Shown in pieces: positions 1-8,349 of a stretch of DNA of 33,147 nucleotides (within the stretch, counting starts at the first letter, position 1; each line of letters opens with the position of its first letter). Made by a program: the position numbers and the translations under genes. The DNA is taken from positions 1 to 33,147 of the forward strand of contig CANCLK010000033.1 in the NCBI GenBank assembly GCA_947378785.1, read 5' to 3'. The notes beneath the pieces were generated by a model, which was not told the DNA's origin, did not search any database, and saw only the letters and a list, made by a program, of their open reading frames with translations. This DNA comes from Comamonadaceae bacterium (GTDB lineage: Bacteria > Pseudomonadota > Gammaproteobacteria > Burkholderiales > Burkholderiaceae_C).

Positions 1-663
1 GTGTTGAGCATCGGCAGCAGCAAGGAACTCTGCGGCGGTACCCATGTGGGCCGCACCGGCGACATCGGTCTGTTCAAGATCGTTGGCGAAAGCGGAGTGG
101 CTGCGGGTGTGCGCCGTATCGAGGCCGTGACGGGTGCCAATGCGCTGGCGTATTTGCAGTCGCTGGAGGTCACAGTGCAAGCAGCCGCCTCATCGCTCAA
201 GGCCAGCCCGGTCGAGCTGCAAAGCCGCATCGGCCAAGTGCTCGACCAAGTGCGTGCGCTTGAAAAAGAAGTGACCGCGCTGAAGGGCAAGCTGGCTTCA
301 TCGCAAGGTGACGAGTTGATGCTGCAAGCCATCGACATCAAGGGTGTGAAAGTGCTGGCCGCCCGTCTTGAAGGCGCCGATGCCAAGACATTGCGCGACA
401 CCATGGACAAGCTCAAAGACAAGCTCAAAACCGCCGTCATTGTGCTGGCCGTTGTCGATGGCGAGAAGGTGCAAATCGCCGCCGGTGTCACGGCCGACAG
501 CACGGGCAAAGTCAAAGCCGGTGAGTTGGTTAATTTTGTGGCGCAGCAAGTGGGGGGCAAAGGCGGCGGCAAGGCCGACATGGCCATGGCTGGCGGCACC
601 GACCCTTCGCGTGTCAACGCTGCGCTCGACTCCGTTCAGGCCTGGGTGGCCGAGCGGGTTTGA
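1..663 (+). CDS. alaS: Alanyl-tRNA synthetase, C-terminal part (5' end outside window)
   Basis: This is the C-terminal quarter of alanyl-tRNA synthetase, the cytoplasmic enzyme that charges tRNA-Ala and edits Ser/Gly mischarging. The visible part starts inside the editing domain: the motif CGGTHV, near residue 11, carries the zinc-binding Cys and His of the AlaX-like editing site. A coiled-coil linker follows (about residues 60-100), then the DHHA1-type C-Ala domain, Gly-rich near its end ([15 protein letters not shown]), as is usual for bacterial AlaRS. The reading frame is open from base 1. The GTG at position 1 is almost certainly an internal codon, because full-length AlaRS is about 870 residues and this fragment is 220. 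The stop TGA at 661-663 overlaps the start of the next gene. Family assignment is firm. Confidence 0.97.
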   Translation: MLSIGSSKELCGGTHVGRTGDIGLFKIVGESGVAAGVRRIEAVTGANALAYLQSLEVTVQAAASSLKASPVELQSRIGQVLDQVRALEKEVTALKGKLASSQGDELMLQAIDIKGVKVLAARLEGADAKTLRDTMDKLKDKLKTAVIVLAVVDGEKVQIAAGVTADSTGKVKAGELVNFVAQQVGGKGGGKADMAMAGGTDPSRVNAALDSVQAWVAERV

Positions 664-1226
664 GCGTCAACTTCAACCCCTTGGAAAACCCTTCGCGGCG
701 GCGTTGCCTGCAAGGGATGGCGGCAGCCACATGGGCCAGTGCTGCGCCTTGGGCTTCAGCCCAAAACGCCTCGCAGTCGCTGACTGGTCCGGCCTTTGTC
801 GTCTCGCCCTGGGCCGGGTCTTTGGCCCCGCTTGATTTGCTCGACACCACCGGCAAGCGTTGGCGTGTGGCTGACTTGCAAGGCCGTCCCGTGCTGATAA
901 ATTTTTGGGCCAGTTGGTGCGAGCCTTGCCGCGCCGAAATGCCCTCGTTGCAGCAACTTGCCGACTTGTATGGCCCCGACAAACTGCTGGTGTTGGCGAT
1001 CAACTTCAAGGAAACGCCAGCGCGTGCCATTCGCTTCGCCCAATCCACGGGCGTGACCTTGCCAGTGCTGCTCGATGGCGATGGGCGGTTGGCCCAGCAG
1101 TGGGGCGTCAAGGTGTTCCCGACCACGCTGCTGATTGACGGCCGCGGCAAGCCGCGCAGCCGGGTTCAGGGTGAGGTCGACTGGACGGGCAAAGCCGCCG
1201 AAAAGCTGGTCGATGGCTTGATGTAG
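660..1226 (+). CDS. TlpA/ResA-like thioredoxin-fold protein
   Basis: This is a predicted exported thiol-disulfide oxidoreductase of the TlpA/ResA family, 188 residues from the TTG at 660. The active-site motif WASWCEPC (Cys87 and Cys90) sits in a thioredoxin fold, followed by a [10 protein letters not shown] segment that includes the cis-proline strand region. The N-terminus carries SRRRC followed by an Ala-rich stretch ending ASAQNA, so it looks like a Tat or Sec signal. Such proteins usually reduce or relay electrons to periplasmic disulfides, for example in cytochrome c maturation; the partner here is unknown. The TTG start overlaps the alaS stop in the four bases TTGA, which suggests translational coupling. 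In-frame TTG at 681 or ATG at 717 are alternatives, but starting at 717 would lose the arginine pair. Confidence 0.88.
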   Translation: MSVNFNPLENPSRRRCLQGMAAATWASAAPWASAQNASQSLTGPAFVVSPWAGSLAPLDLLDTTGKRWRVADLQGRPVLINFWASWCEPCRAEMPSLQQLADLYGPDKLLVLAINFKETPARAIRFAQSTGVTLPVLLDGDGRLAQQWGVKVFPTTLLIDGRGKPRSRVQGEVDWTGKAAEKLVDGLM

Positions 1227-1363
1227 TGGCGGATCGCTGTCGGGCGATAATCTGCGCTGCCTCACGAGGCGTGGGTCTGTTTATTTCAGCAGCCCAAAAT
1301 ACTTTGCTGGAACATCTCAGCGCATCTTTACCTGCGCCGATGCACGTTGCCACTCACCTATCC

Positions 1364-1367
1364 GGAG
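1364..1367 (+). promoter_or_regulatory. Ribosome binding site that fixes the start of the transglutaminase-like gene
   Basis: GGAG at 1364-1367 lies six bases before the ATG at 1374. It supports that start over the in-frame ATG at 1347, which has no comparable motif and would place nine residues in front of the Tat signal. Confidence 0.7.
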
Positions 1368-1373
1368 TTTTTC

Positions 1374-2489
1374 ATGACCACTGTACGTCGTACATTCCTC
1401 AAACATTCGGCAGCTGCCGCTGTCGCAGCTGTCTTGCCAGGCTTGGGCTTTGCCCAAACACTCACACCGTCCCGCCGCGAATTCGCACCCCAGAGCAGCC
1501 CTTGGCGCACCTTTGAAGTCACCACGCGCGTTGACATCGTCAAACCCGTTGGTGCGACGCAGGTCTGGTTGCCCGTACCGTCTGTCAATAGCGACTACCA
1601 GCAGTCGCTGGAAAGTAGCTTTTTCAGCAACGGCGCTGCCCGCATGACGCAAGACGGCACGCAAGGTGCGAAGATGCTGATGGTTGAATTTGCAGCTGAC
1701 CAAGCCAAGCCCTTTGTCGAGTTGACCAGCCGCGTGCAGACCCAAAACCGCGTCACCGATTGGGCTCACAAAACGGCCGCAACGGAGTCGGCTGACACCT
1801 TGCGTTATTACACCCGCGCCACGGTCTTGATTCCGACCGATGGCATTGTGCGCAAGACGGCGCTGGCCGCCACCCAAGGCGCCAAGACCGACGTGCAAAA
1901 AGTCCAGATGCTGTATGACTGGACGGTGGCCAATACCTTCCGTGATCCGACAGTGCGCGGTTGTGGCGTGGGCGATATCAAAACCATGTTGGAAACCGGC
2001 AATTTGGGTGGCAAGTGTGCCGACCTGAATGCCGTGTTTGTTGGCTTGTGCCGCTCGGTCGGCGTCCCTGCGCGTGATGTCTATGGCATCCGTCTGGTGG
2101 CTTCGGCCTTTGGCTACAAAGAGCTGTCGGGCAACCCAGCCAGCCTGAAGGGCGCGCAACATTGCCGCGCCGAGGTTTACCTGACGGGCTACGGCTGGGT
2201 AGCGATGGACCCAGCCGATGTGGCCAAGGTCATGCGACTGGAAACCACCGATTGGATCAAGAACATCACCAACCCCGTGGTGGCACCCGTCAACAAGGCC
2301 TTGTTTGGTGGCTGGGAAGGCAACTGGATGGCTTTCAATACCGCGCATGACGTGGTCTTGCCAAAGTCCAAAGGCGAGCAGCTCGGATTTTTCATGTACC
2401 CGATGGCTGAAAACATCGAAGGACGATTCGACCCTTACGCGCCTGACGATTTCAAATACCAGATCACGGCCAAAGAAATCAAAGCCTGA
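1374..2489 (+). CDS. Tat-exported transglutaminase-like (Cys-His-Asp) protein
   Basis: The product is a 371-residue protein of the transglutaminase-like superfamily. It begins with a clear Tat signal, VRRTFLK at residues 4-10, an Ala-rich core and a likely cleavage site after GFA (residue 27), so it should act in the periplasm. The catalytic triad is visible in the usual order: Cys215 in GGKCADLNAVF, His263 in AQHCRAE, and Asp279 in VAMDPAD. In this family the triad serves proteases, amidases or cross-linking enzymes; bacterial members are mostly uncharacterised, so no substrate is given. It stands alone, with 147 bases before it and a convergent gene just after. Start chosen from the GGAG at 1364. 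Confidence 0.88.
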   Translation: MTTVRRTFLKHSAAAAVAAVLPGLGFAQTLTPSRREFAPQSSPWRTFEVTTRVDIVKPVGATQVWLPVPSVNSDYQQSLESSFFSNGAARMTQDGTQGAKMLMVEFAADQAKPFVELTSRVQTQNRVTDWAHKTAATESADTLRYYTRATVLIPTDGIVRKTALAATQGAKTDVQKVQMLYDWTVANTFRDPTVRGCGVGDIKTMLETGNLGGKCADLNAVFVGLCRSVGVPARDVYGIRLVASAFGYKELSGNPASLKGAQHCRAEVYLTGYGWVAMDPADVAKVMRLETTDWIKNITNPVVAPVNKALFGGWEGNWMAFNTAHDVVLPKSKGEQLGFFMYPMAENIEGRFDPYAPDDFKYQITAKEIKA

Positions 2490-2512
2490 TCCAGTTCAAC
2501 GGCTCAGACTTT

Positions 2513-3433
2513 TTACTTGGCGATGTTGGCAGGCCATGCTAGGCTGAGACGGCTTTCAAAGCGTCTCGCCTGACGGGTCACCGGGTCGGTGAATTCAATC
2601 GCTTGGGCCAGCAGCTGTAGCGGGTAACGGTAGTCGTCAGCAGGCGTGTCGGCCACCGGCGGGTACATGCGGTCATTCAAAATAGACAGGCCCAGTGCGT
2701 TCATGTGCACGCGCAATTGGTGCTTCTTGCCGGTCACCGGACTCAGTGCGTACAACGCTTGCTCACCCTGCACATCGAGCACGGCCACATGCGTTTCGCT
2801 GTTGGCCTCACCGGCCACTTCACGTTGTCTAAAAAAGGGCTCGTCCTCGGCGATTCGGCTGCTGCGCACCAACGGCAAAGGCAAGTCCGCACGCCAAGGC
2901 GCCACAGCCTGGTAGTGCTTAGTCACCTCATGCCGGCGGAACAGGCTTTGATAGGCATCGCGCTCTGCTGGTTGAACGGCAAACATCACCAAGCCAGCGG
3001 TTTCGCGGTCGATCCGGTGAATTGGAATCAGGGCGTCAATGCCCAGCAGATTTTTCAGTCGCACCAACAAGGTTTCTTGCAGGTAATGGCCTGACGGCGT
3101 GACGGGCAAAAAATGCGGTTTGTCGGCCACCACCAAATGCGCGTCTTGGTACAGCACGGTGGCCTCAAAAGGCACACGCGTTTCCGTCGGTAAGGCGCGG
3201 TAGTAATAGACCCGCATGTGGCCGCGGTAAGGTCGGTCGGGCGTGACGGGTTCGCCGAATTCGTCGACCACCTGGCCCGACTGTATGCGCTCTAGCCAGA
3301 CGTCACGGCCAATCGCCGGGAAGCGTTCAATCAAAAAATCCGTGATGGTGGGCCATGAGCCGGCAGGCAAGCCCACACAGCTCGGGCTCACGCCGAGCCG
3401 CGTTGTCAGGCCGTGCGCGGGCAGTTGGCTCAC
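2513..3433 (-). CDS. RluA-family pseudouridine synthase
   Basis: This gene encodes a 306-residue pseudouridine synthase of the RluA/RsuA superfamily, which isomerises uridine in rRNA or tRNA. The catalytic motif HRIDRETAG contains the nucleophile Asp142. A KHYQAV motif and the RNA-binding KKHQLRVHM motif follow in the usual order. The N-terminal part (residues 30-75) resembles an S4-like region. Which uridine it modifies cannot be read from the sequence; it is closer to the RluA-like paralogues common in Burkholderiales than to RluC or RluD by length. The GTG start at 3433 was chosen because it overlaps the upstream trmB stop as GTGA, a classic coupling signal. A TTG at 3457 would add eight residues. 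Confidence 0.9.
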   Translation of the reverse strand: MSQLPAHGLTTRLGVSPSCVGLPAGSWPTITDFLIERFPAIGRDVWLERIQSGQVVDEFGEPVTPDRPYRGHMRVYYYRALPTETRVPFEATVLYQDAHLVVADKPHFLPVTPSGHYLQETLLVRLKNLLGIDALIPIHRIDRETAGLVMFAVQPAERDAYQSLFRRHEVTKHYQAVAPWRADLPLPLVRSSRIAEDEPFFRQREVAGEANSETHVAVLDVQGEQALYALSPVTGKKHQLRVHMNALGLSILNDRMYPPVADTPADDYRYPLQLLAQAIEFTDPVTRQARRFESRLSLAWPANIAK

Positions 3434-4170
3434 ACGCGCTGGAAGACCAGGTCCCAAACGCCGTGGCCGAGTTTGATGCCGCGGTTTTCAAACTTGGTGA
3501 GGGGCCGGTAATCAGGCTTGGGGGCGTAGCCACCAGCCTCAGGTCCGGCGGTATTTTTCAGCAAAGGCTCGGCGCTGAGCACTTCGAGAATCTGCTCTGC
3601 ATAAGGCTGCCAATCGGTCGCGCAGTGTAAATAACCGCCGGGCTTGAGCCGGGCGGCGAGCTTGGTGATCAGCGGCGATTGGATCAGACGGCGCTTGTTG
3701 TGTTTGGTCTTGTGCCACGGGTCTGGAAAAAAGATGTGCGCGCCGTCCAAGCTGGCCAGCGGCAGCATGTGGTCGATCACCTGAACTGCGTCGTGTTGCA
3801 GGATGCGGATGTTGGGCAGCGATTGCTCATCGATGCGTTTCAGTAGCGCACCCACACCGGGTGTATGGACTTCGCAGCACAAAAAATTGTCCTCTGGGCG
3901 CAGCGCGGCAATCTGTGCTGTGGCTTCGCCCATGCCAAAACCAATTTCCAGAATCGTCGGAGCGCTGCGCTCGTAGACGGTTGCAAAGTCCATGGCCTGC
4001 CCGGTGTAGGCGAGCAAGAAACGCGGACCGACATCGGTGAAAGCTTTGGCCTGACCTGCCGTGGTGCGGCCTGTGCGCAGCACAAAGCTGCGGATGGTGC
4101 GGTGGTGTGGTGGCTTGGCTTCAGTGGATGCGCTAGGCGCGTCAAGCGGGGGAGTGGTGGAATCGTTCAC
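3430..4170 (-). CDS. trmB: tRNA (guanine-N7)-methyltransferase
   Basis: TrmB makes 7-methylguanosine at position 46 of the variable loop of tRNAs, using S-adenosylmethionine, in the cytoplasm. The SAM-binding loop is EIGFGMGE (residues 75-82). The family signature [15 protein letters not shown] at 147-161 carries residues for tRNA binding and catalysis, and the conserved entry segment [16 protein letters not shown] is present. The length of 246 is normal. The start is a GTG at 4170 without an obvious Shine-Dalgarno sequence. It overlaps the end of gluQ by 29 bases and the start of the pseudouridine synthase by 4, so the three RNA-modification genes are almost certainly one transcript. Confidence 0.95.
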   Translation of the reverse strand: MNDSTTPPLDAPSASTEAKPPHHRTIRSFVLRTGRTTAGQAKAFTDVGPRFLLAYTGQAMDFATVYERSAPTILEIGFGMGEATAQIAALRPEDNFLCCEVHTPGVGALLKRIDEQSLPNIRILQHDAVQVIDHMLPLASLDGAHIFFPDPWHKTKHNKRRLIQSPLITKLAARLKPGGYLHCATDWQPYAEQILEVLSAEPLLKNTAGPEAGGYAPKPDYRPLTKFENRGIKLGHGVWDLVFQRV

Positions 4171-5077
4171 CGGGAGATTTTAGTGCCCATTGCTCAGTCC
4201 AACGCTGCACCCATTGAGCCAAGGCCTCGGTCAGCGTTCCGCTGGCGGGTGGCAAATTGAGGCAGGCGGCAGCCGCGTTCAGTGCCGTCAGCGCGGCCAG
4301 CGGACCGTTGAGCAGCAGCGCCTGAGCGCCATTTTGTTTGCTGAGCTTTTCACCGTTGGCACCCAGCACCAAGGGCGTGTGCAGGTAGCGCGGTGTTGGC
4401 AGACTGAGGGCACGTTGCAACAGGATTTGGCGCGCCGTGTTGTCAGTTAAATCTTCCCCACGCACGATGTCGCTGATGCCTTGCGCTGCATCGTCGACCA
4501 CCACGGCCAGCTGATAGGCCCAGAGACCATCGGCCCGGCGCAAGACAAAGTCACCGACGTCTTCGCTGACGTTTTGTGTTTGCAAGCCGAGCCGTCGGTC
4601 GGTCCAAGAGACTTCTGCGCTCTGGCCCACCGCAGCTGCCAAGAAGCGCCAAGCACGGGCTGGTTTGCCGTTCAGGCCGTCGCGACAAGTGCCCGGATAA
4701 ACCAATTCGCCATGGCGTTCGCGGGTATGACCGGTGGTGGCGAGTGCTGTTGCAATGTCTTGCCGCGTGCAGCTGCAGGGGTAGGCCAAGCCTTGGCGGG
4801 TGAGTCGGTCTAGCGCCTGTTGGTACAGCGTGCCGCGTTGCGACTGGTAAACCGGAGCAGCGTCTGGCAACATGCCGCAGGAGGCCAATTGCTGCAAGAT
4901 CGTGGCAGCTGCGCCGGGCACGCAGCGCGGTGTGTCGACATCTTCGATGCGCACCAGCCAGTGACCGCCGTGGGCGCGTGCATCAAGCCAGCTGGCCAGC
5001 GCCGCCACCAGCGAACCCGCATGCAGCGGGCCGGTGGGTGAGGGCGCGAAGCGGCCGATGTAAGGCGGGTAACTCAA
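4142..5077 (-). CDS. gluQ: Glutamyl-Q tRNA(Asp) synthetase
   Basis: This is a truncated paralogue of glutamyl-tRNA synthetase that attaches glutamate to queuosine-34 of tRNA-Asp. It has only the catalytic half (311 residues) and lacks the anticodon-binding domain. The HIGH-type motif is [12 protein letters not shown] (10-21) and the KMSKS-type motif is KLSKQNG (244-250). The zinc site Cys101, Cys103, Tyr127 and Cys131 is complete. The TTG start at 5077 is forced: the in-frame stop of the upstream gene lies 15 bases before it with no other start codon between, and the conserved [11 protein letters not shown] begins six residues in. It sits in an operon with trmB and a pseudouridine synthase gene. 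Confidence 0.95.
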   Translation of the reverse strand: MSYPPYIGRFAPSPTGPLHAGSLVAALASWLDARAHGGHWLVRIEDVDTPRCVPGAAATILQQLASCGMLPDAAPVYQSQRGTLYQQALDRLTRQGLAYPCSCTRQDIATALATTGHTRERHGELVYPGTCRDGLNGKPARAWRFLAAAVGQSAEVSWTDRRLGLQTQNVSEDVGDFVLRRADGLWAYQLAVVVDDAAQGISDIVRGEDLTDNTARQILLQRALSLPTPRYLHTPLVLGANGEKLSKQNGAQALLLNGPLAALTALNAAAACLNLPPASGTLTEALAQWVQRWTEQWALKSPGERFHHSPA

Positions 5078-5089
5078 ACGGTCAAGCCG

Positions 5090-6172
5090 TTAAGCAATCG
5101 CTAACGCCATTTCAAGACCGGAGACAAAACCATCTTCGACGCGGTGACCCAGACACCAGTCGCCGCACAGTCCGATGCCTGCCTTAGCGTCCCAAAAATG
5201 GCTTTGACCGGCGGGCGCGGTGGTTTGCGCGTAGCGCCAGCGATGCACATCCGCATGCGATGGCGTGGCGCGGATGCCGGTGATTTCGGTGAAGGCTTTG
5301 AGCAGCTTGGCTTTGACGCGCTCGGCATCGTCTTCCAAATGTCGCTGCGACCATTCTGGGCTGGCCTGTACCGTCCAACGCTCGATCAACTCGCGACCGG
5401 GCTTAGACGACTCGCGCGCGAGCCAAGCGATGCGGTGGTGCGTGCTGCGCGCAGCATTCCATTGCGGGCCAAGGTAGGACAGATTGGGTTGCACAGCTTG
5501 TGGAAACGCCAACATCAGCGTCCAGCACGGTGCCACGTCAACTTTGGCGAGCTTGGGCAGCATCGTTTGACCCAGTTGCGAGCTGAGTAACAGTGCACTC
5601 GCCTGCGGTGAGGGCACGGCCAGCACCACCTTGTCAAAGCCGGAATAGACGCGGCTGCTGTCGTTGCTGCCGTCGGTCTGCAGTTGCCAGCGCTGGGGGT
5701 GGAGCGGGTCGCGCTCAATACGCATCACTTGTGTTTCCAGCGTCAGGCGACCGGCTGCCTCAATCGGCTGGGCCCAGTGGCGCACCAGCGCATTCATGCC
5801 CGGCGAGGCGACCCAATGCGGTTCTTTGGGGGGCAATGAAGCGGCGAAGACGCGGCCCACTTCGTCAAGGATGCGCACGGTGTTGGCGCTCCACGGACGC
5901 ACCACCCCTTGGGCTGCCTGCAGCACTTTCAGAAAGCGGGGATCGCGTGCTGTGAAGTATTGGGTGCCGTGGTCAAAACCGCCAAACTCGGTGCGCCGTG
6001 TGGCCATGCGGCCACCGGTGCCTAAGCTTTTCTCAAACACGCTGACGCTGTGGCCCGCTTGCATGAGCGTGCGGGCGCAAGCCACGCCCGCAATGCCGGC
6101 ACCGACCACGGCGATGTGGCGTGGCGCTGCAGCGCGTGATGAACGAGCGGGAGGTTTGGATTTTTTGAGCAT
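5090..6172 (-). CDS. Renalase-like FAD-dependent oxidoreductase
   Basis: The protein (360 residues) is a flavoprotein with an amine-oxidase/renalase-type fold. The dinucleotide-binding motif VVGAGIAG (22-29), the ribose-binding acidic residue Glu47 and the GGRMATRR motif (53-60) are typical. The segment FDHGTQYFTARDPRF and the C-terminal FAD motif around LCGDWCLGHRVEDGF also match the renalase-like group. Bacterial renalases oxidise misreduced dihydro-nicotinamides, but this subgroup is not well characterised, so the substrate is open. The ATG at 6172 is the first start and lies just before a Lys/Arg-rich stretch without a signal peptide, so the protein is cytosolic. It leads the operon with gluQ, trmB and the pseudouridine synthase gene; the gap to gluQ is 12 bases. 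Confidence 0.88.
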   Translation of the reverse strand: MLKKSKPPARSSRAAAPRHIAVVGAGIAGVACARTLMQAGHSVSVFEKSLGTGGRMATRRTEFGGFDHGTQYFTARDPRFLKVLQAAQGVVRPWSANTVRILDEVGRVFAASLPPKEPHWVASPGMNALVRHWAQPIEAAGRLTLETQVMRIERDPLHPQRWQLQTDGSNDSSRVYSGFDKVVLAVPSPQASALLLSSQLGQTMLPKLAKVDVAPCWTLMLAFPQAVQPNLSYLGPQWNAARSTHHRIAWLARESSKPGRELIERWTVQASPEWSQRHLEDDAERVKAKLLKAFTEITGIRATPSHADVHRWRYAQTTAPAGQSHFWDAKAGIGLCGDWCLGHRVEDGFVSGLEMALAIA

Positions 6173-6290
6173 GTCTTTTTGCTTTTTGTGGCGTTCTGTT
6201 GATCGGACATTTGCAGATGGCGGCTAATTATTCAAACACCATCATTGGGCACACTCTACACGCAGACTCGGGTCGAATCCATACGGGGCT

Positions 6291-7232
6291 TCATGGCGCA
6301 TGCGGGCGTTCCAGCAGAGCCGTGCGGGAGGCGGGCTTTTCGAGCTGCGCCAGCCACCATTGAAGGGCTCGGCCCGGACGCGTCCCAATGTCTTGCCGCC
6401 AGGCGTAACTCATTTTGGAAACTCGGGTCGGGCGTTCTACTTGTTTGATGACCAACTGGCCGACCAGCACGTGCGGTCGAGCCAGATACTCGGGTAAAAA
6501 TCCGCCACCCAGACCGCGCAGCTGGGCTTCCAACTTGGCTTGCATCCCGGGCACCGTGAAGACGTCTTGACCGCCAATGAGCCCTACTGTTAAGCCATCT
6601 CCGCGTTGCACCGAGTCGGCCACCGCCACTGCGCGATACGCTCGCAACTGACTGTCGCTCAGAGGCTCCGGGGCGTTGGCCAAGGGATGGTGCGGTGCCA
6701 CGGCATAGACAAAGTTAATCGGGCCCAGCAGCTTGCTGTGAAAGCCGGAATGCGTGGTGGGCTCAATCGTCACGCCAATCGCTAAATCGGCCTGGCCAGA
6801 CGTGAGCGCGTCAAGGGTTCCCGACAAGGCTTCTTCACGAATCTTGATGCGGGTCGGCGGGTTGAGCGCAAAAAAGGCTTCACACAATTCCATCACCGTG
6901 GTGCGCGAGACCACGCTGTCGACAGCCAGTGTGAGTTGGGGCTCCCAGCCGGTGGCGACACGCTTGACCCGGTTTGCCACGGCATCGAGCTCGGCCAGCA
7001 AACGTTTACCCTCGCGCAGCAGTTCCTTGCCGGCTTCGGTCAGCTGTGCTTGCCGTGAGGAGCGGTCGAACAACAGCACGTCCAACGCATCTTCGACTTG
7101 CCGTACGCGGTAGGTCAGCGTGCTGGGCACCACGCCCAGTTCGCGTGCTGCTGCCGCCATGCTGCCAGTCCGGTGCACGGTCGCGAGCATGTGCAAGGCT
7201 TCAGGGGTGAGGGCATCGCGAAAGTGGCTCAT
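6291..7232 (-). CDS. LysR-family transcriptional regulator
   Basis: This is a 313-residue LysR-type regulator. The winged helix-turn-helix is at residues 8-70 (SMAAAARELGVVPSTLTYRVRQVEDAL), followed by the periplasmic-binding-protein-like effector domain. It lies 28 bases downstream of the Ldh-family gene on the same strand, so it is probably the last gene of the uxaA-ldh-lysR transcript. LysR genes are more often divergent from their targets, so this placement is slightly unusual. I chose the ATG at 7232, which fits the family N-terminus; a longer frame from 7304 would overlap the upstream gene. The likely target is the uxaA operon, the Bug-FAH operon or both, but no binding site can be assigned with certainty. 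Confidence 0.92.
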   Translation of the reverse strand: MSHFRDALTPEALHMLATVHRTGSMAAAARELGVVPSTLTYRVRQVEDALDVLLFDRSSRQAQLTEAGKELLREGKRLLAELDAVANRVKRVATGWEPQLTLAVDSVVSRTTVMELCEAFFALNPPTRIKIREEALSGTLDALTSGQADLAIGVTIEPTTHSGFHSKLLGPINFVYAVAPHHPLANAPEPLSDSQLRAYRAVAVADSVQRGDGLTVGLIGGQDVFTVPGMQAKLEAQLRGLGGGFLPEYLARPHVLVGQLVIKQVERPTRVSKMSYAWRQDIGTRPGRALQWWLAQLEKPASRTALLERPHAP

Positions 7233-7260
7233 GGCTGAGATCCGTGGTAAAGAATCTGAG

Positions 7261-8328
7261 TCACTGATGGGGCATTTCGACGTTGAACTTTTTACCGGCG
7301 GCAACGATTTCGCGCCAAGTTGCGTTGTCGATCTGAATGCCTTCCATGTCCCGTTGCGCGCGGGTCACTCGTTCTGGTTCACCAGCGATCTGCACCGCGT
7401 CAAAACCGGGTGCCGCTGGTCCGGCTTGCAGCCAGTCGACGAAGGCCAATGCCTCTTCCTCAAACGAGACTTGTGTCGCCAGCTTGGTGGGGTCAATCAA
7501 GATGGTCAGCATGCCGTTGAGCACGGTGCGAACGCCGGGGTCAGTGGGTTTATGCCAAGTACCGCCGCCCGTCAGTGCCCCACCTAATAACTCGCACGCG
7601 ACTGCTAATCCATAACCTTTGTGCTCGCCAAAAGCCATCAATGCACCAAACAAACCATTGCTCTGCGGAACCACAACAACGGCCGGATCGGTTGTTGGCC
7701 GGCCGTGTTCGTCTATCAATGTGCCCGGCGAGACCTGCTGGCCTTCGTTGTAGGCGACCCGCATCTTGCCTTGTGCCACCCGACTGGTGGCAAAGTCGAG
7801 CAGGAAAGGAGGTCGACCCACCAGCGGTATGCCGATGCAGCAGGGATTGGTGCCGTAGCGCCCATCGGCACCGCCAAACGGCGCCACCACGGGACGAGAC
7901 AGCACGTTGACAAAATGCAGCGAGACAAGACCTTGCGCCACGGCCATTTCAGCGAAGTGACCAATACGACCCAGGTGGTGTGTGTTGCCCAAGGTCATGA
8001 TGCAGCTGCCGTGCTGTTTGGCACGATCCATACCCAGTTGCATCGACTGCTCGCCGATCACTTGGCCATAGCCGCGCTGGCCGTCCAAGTTGAGGAGCGT
8101 GCCGGTGTCCATTCTGATGTTGACGTTGCTGTTGGGTTTGAGTCCGCCTTCAAGGACGGCTTCCACATAACGCGGCAGCATGCCCACGCCATGCGAGTCG
8201 TGGCCGCGCAAATTGGCTTCGACTAAATTTTCAGCGACCGTGGCCGCCTCTTTCTGAGAGCTGCCCGCGGCTCTTAAAACAGTCGCAACGTGTGAGCGTA
8301 AATCTTCAGCGCGGTGATGGGTTGGCAT
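7261..8328 (-). CDS. Ldh-family (malate/L-lactate dehydrogenase type) oxidoreductase
   Basis: The 355-residue product belongs to the Ldh/YlbC/ComC/YiaK superfamily of NAD(P)-dependent dehydrogenases, which oxidise 2-hydroxy acids or reduce 2-keto acids and imines in the cytoplasm. The signature RGHDSHGVGM (41-50), with catalytic His46, and the NTHHLGRIG segment (115-123) are both present; the cofactor-binding part is YGTNPCCIGIP and the tail has the EHKGYGLA helix. Length is normal for the family. It follows the UxaA-family gene by 21 bases and precedes lysR. From this context the substrate may be a 3-deoxy or 2-hydroxy sugar acid, but ureidoglycolate, sulfolactate and malate dehydrogenases are also in this family, so the reaction is not fixed. 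Confidence 0.9.
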   Translation of the reverse strand: MPTHHRAEDLRSHVATVLRAAGSSQKEAATVAENLVEANLRGHDSHGVGMLPRYVEAVLEGGLKPNSNVNIRMDTGTLLNLDGQRGYGQVIGEQSMQLGMDRAKQHGSCIMTLGNTHHLGRIGHFAEMAVAQGLVSLHFVNVLSRPVVAPFGGADGRYGTNPCCIGIPLVGRPPFLLDFATSRVAQGKMRVAYNEGQQVSPGTLIDEHGRPTTDPAVVVVPQSNGLFGALMAFGEHKGYGLAVACELLGGALTGGGTWHKPTDPGVRTVLNGMLTILIDPTKLATQVSFEEEALAFVDWLQAGPAAPGFDAVQIAGEPERVTRAQRDMEGIQIDNATWREIVAAGKKFNVEMPHQ

Positions 8329-8349
8329 GCGGTGCAGAGGTTTGATTCA

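Noticed and set aside
614..1150. Long antisense open frame opposite the TlpA-like gene
   Set aside because: High-GC shadow of a well supported gene; the translation has no recognisable domain.
1259..1270. GCCTC-AC-GAGGC short inverted repeat between the TlpA-like and transglutaminase-like genes
   Set aside because: Two-base loop and no T run, so it is neither a stable hairpin nor a terminator; a chance match in GC-rich DNA.
3433..3457. Longer start for the pseudouridine synthase at the TTG 3457
   Set aside because: The GTG at 3433 overlaps the trmB stop as GTGA, which is a stronger translational argument.
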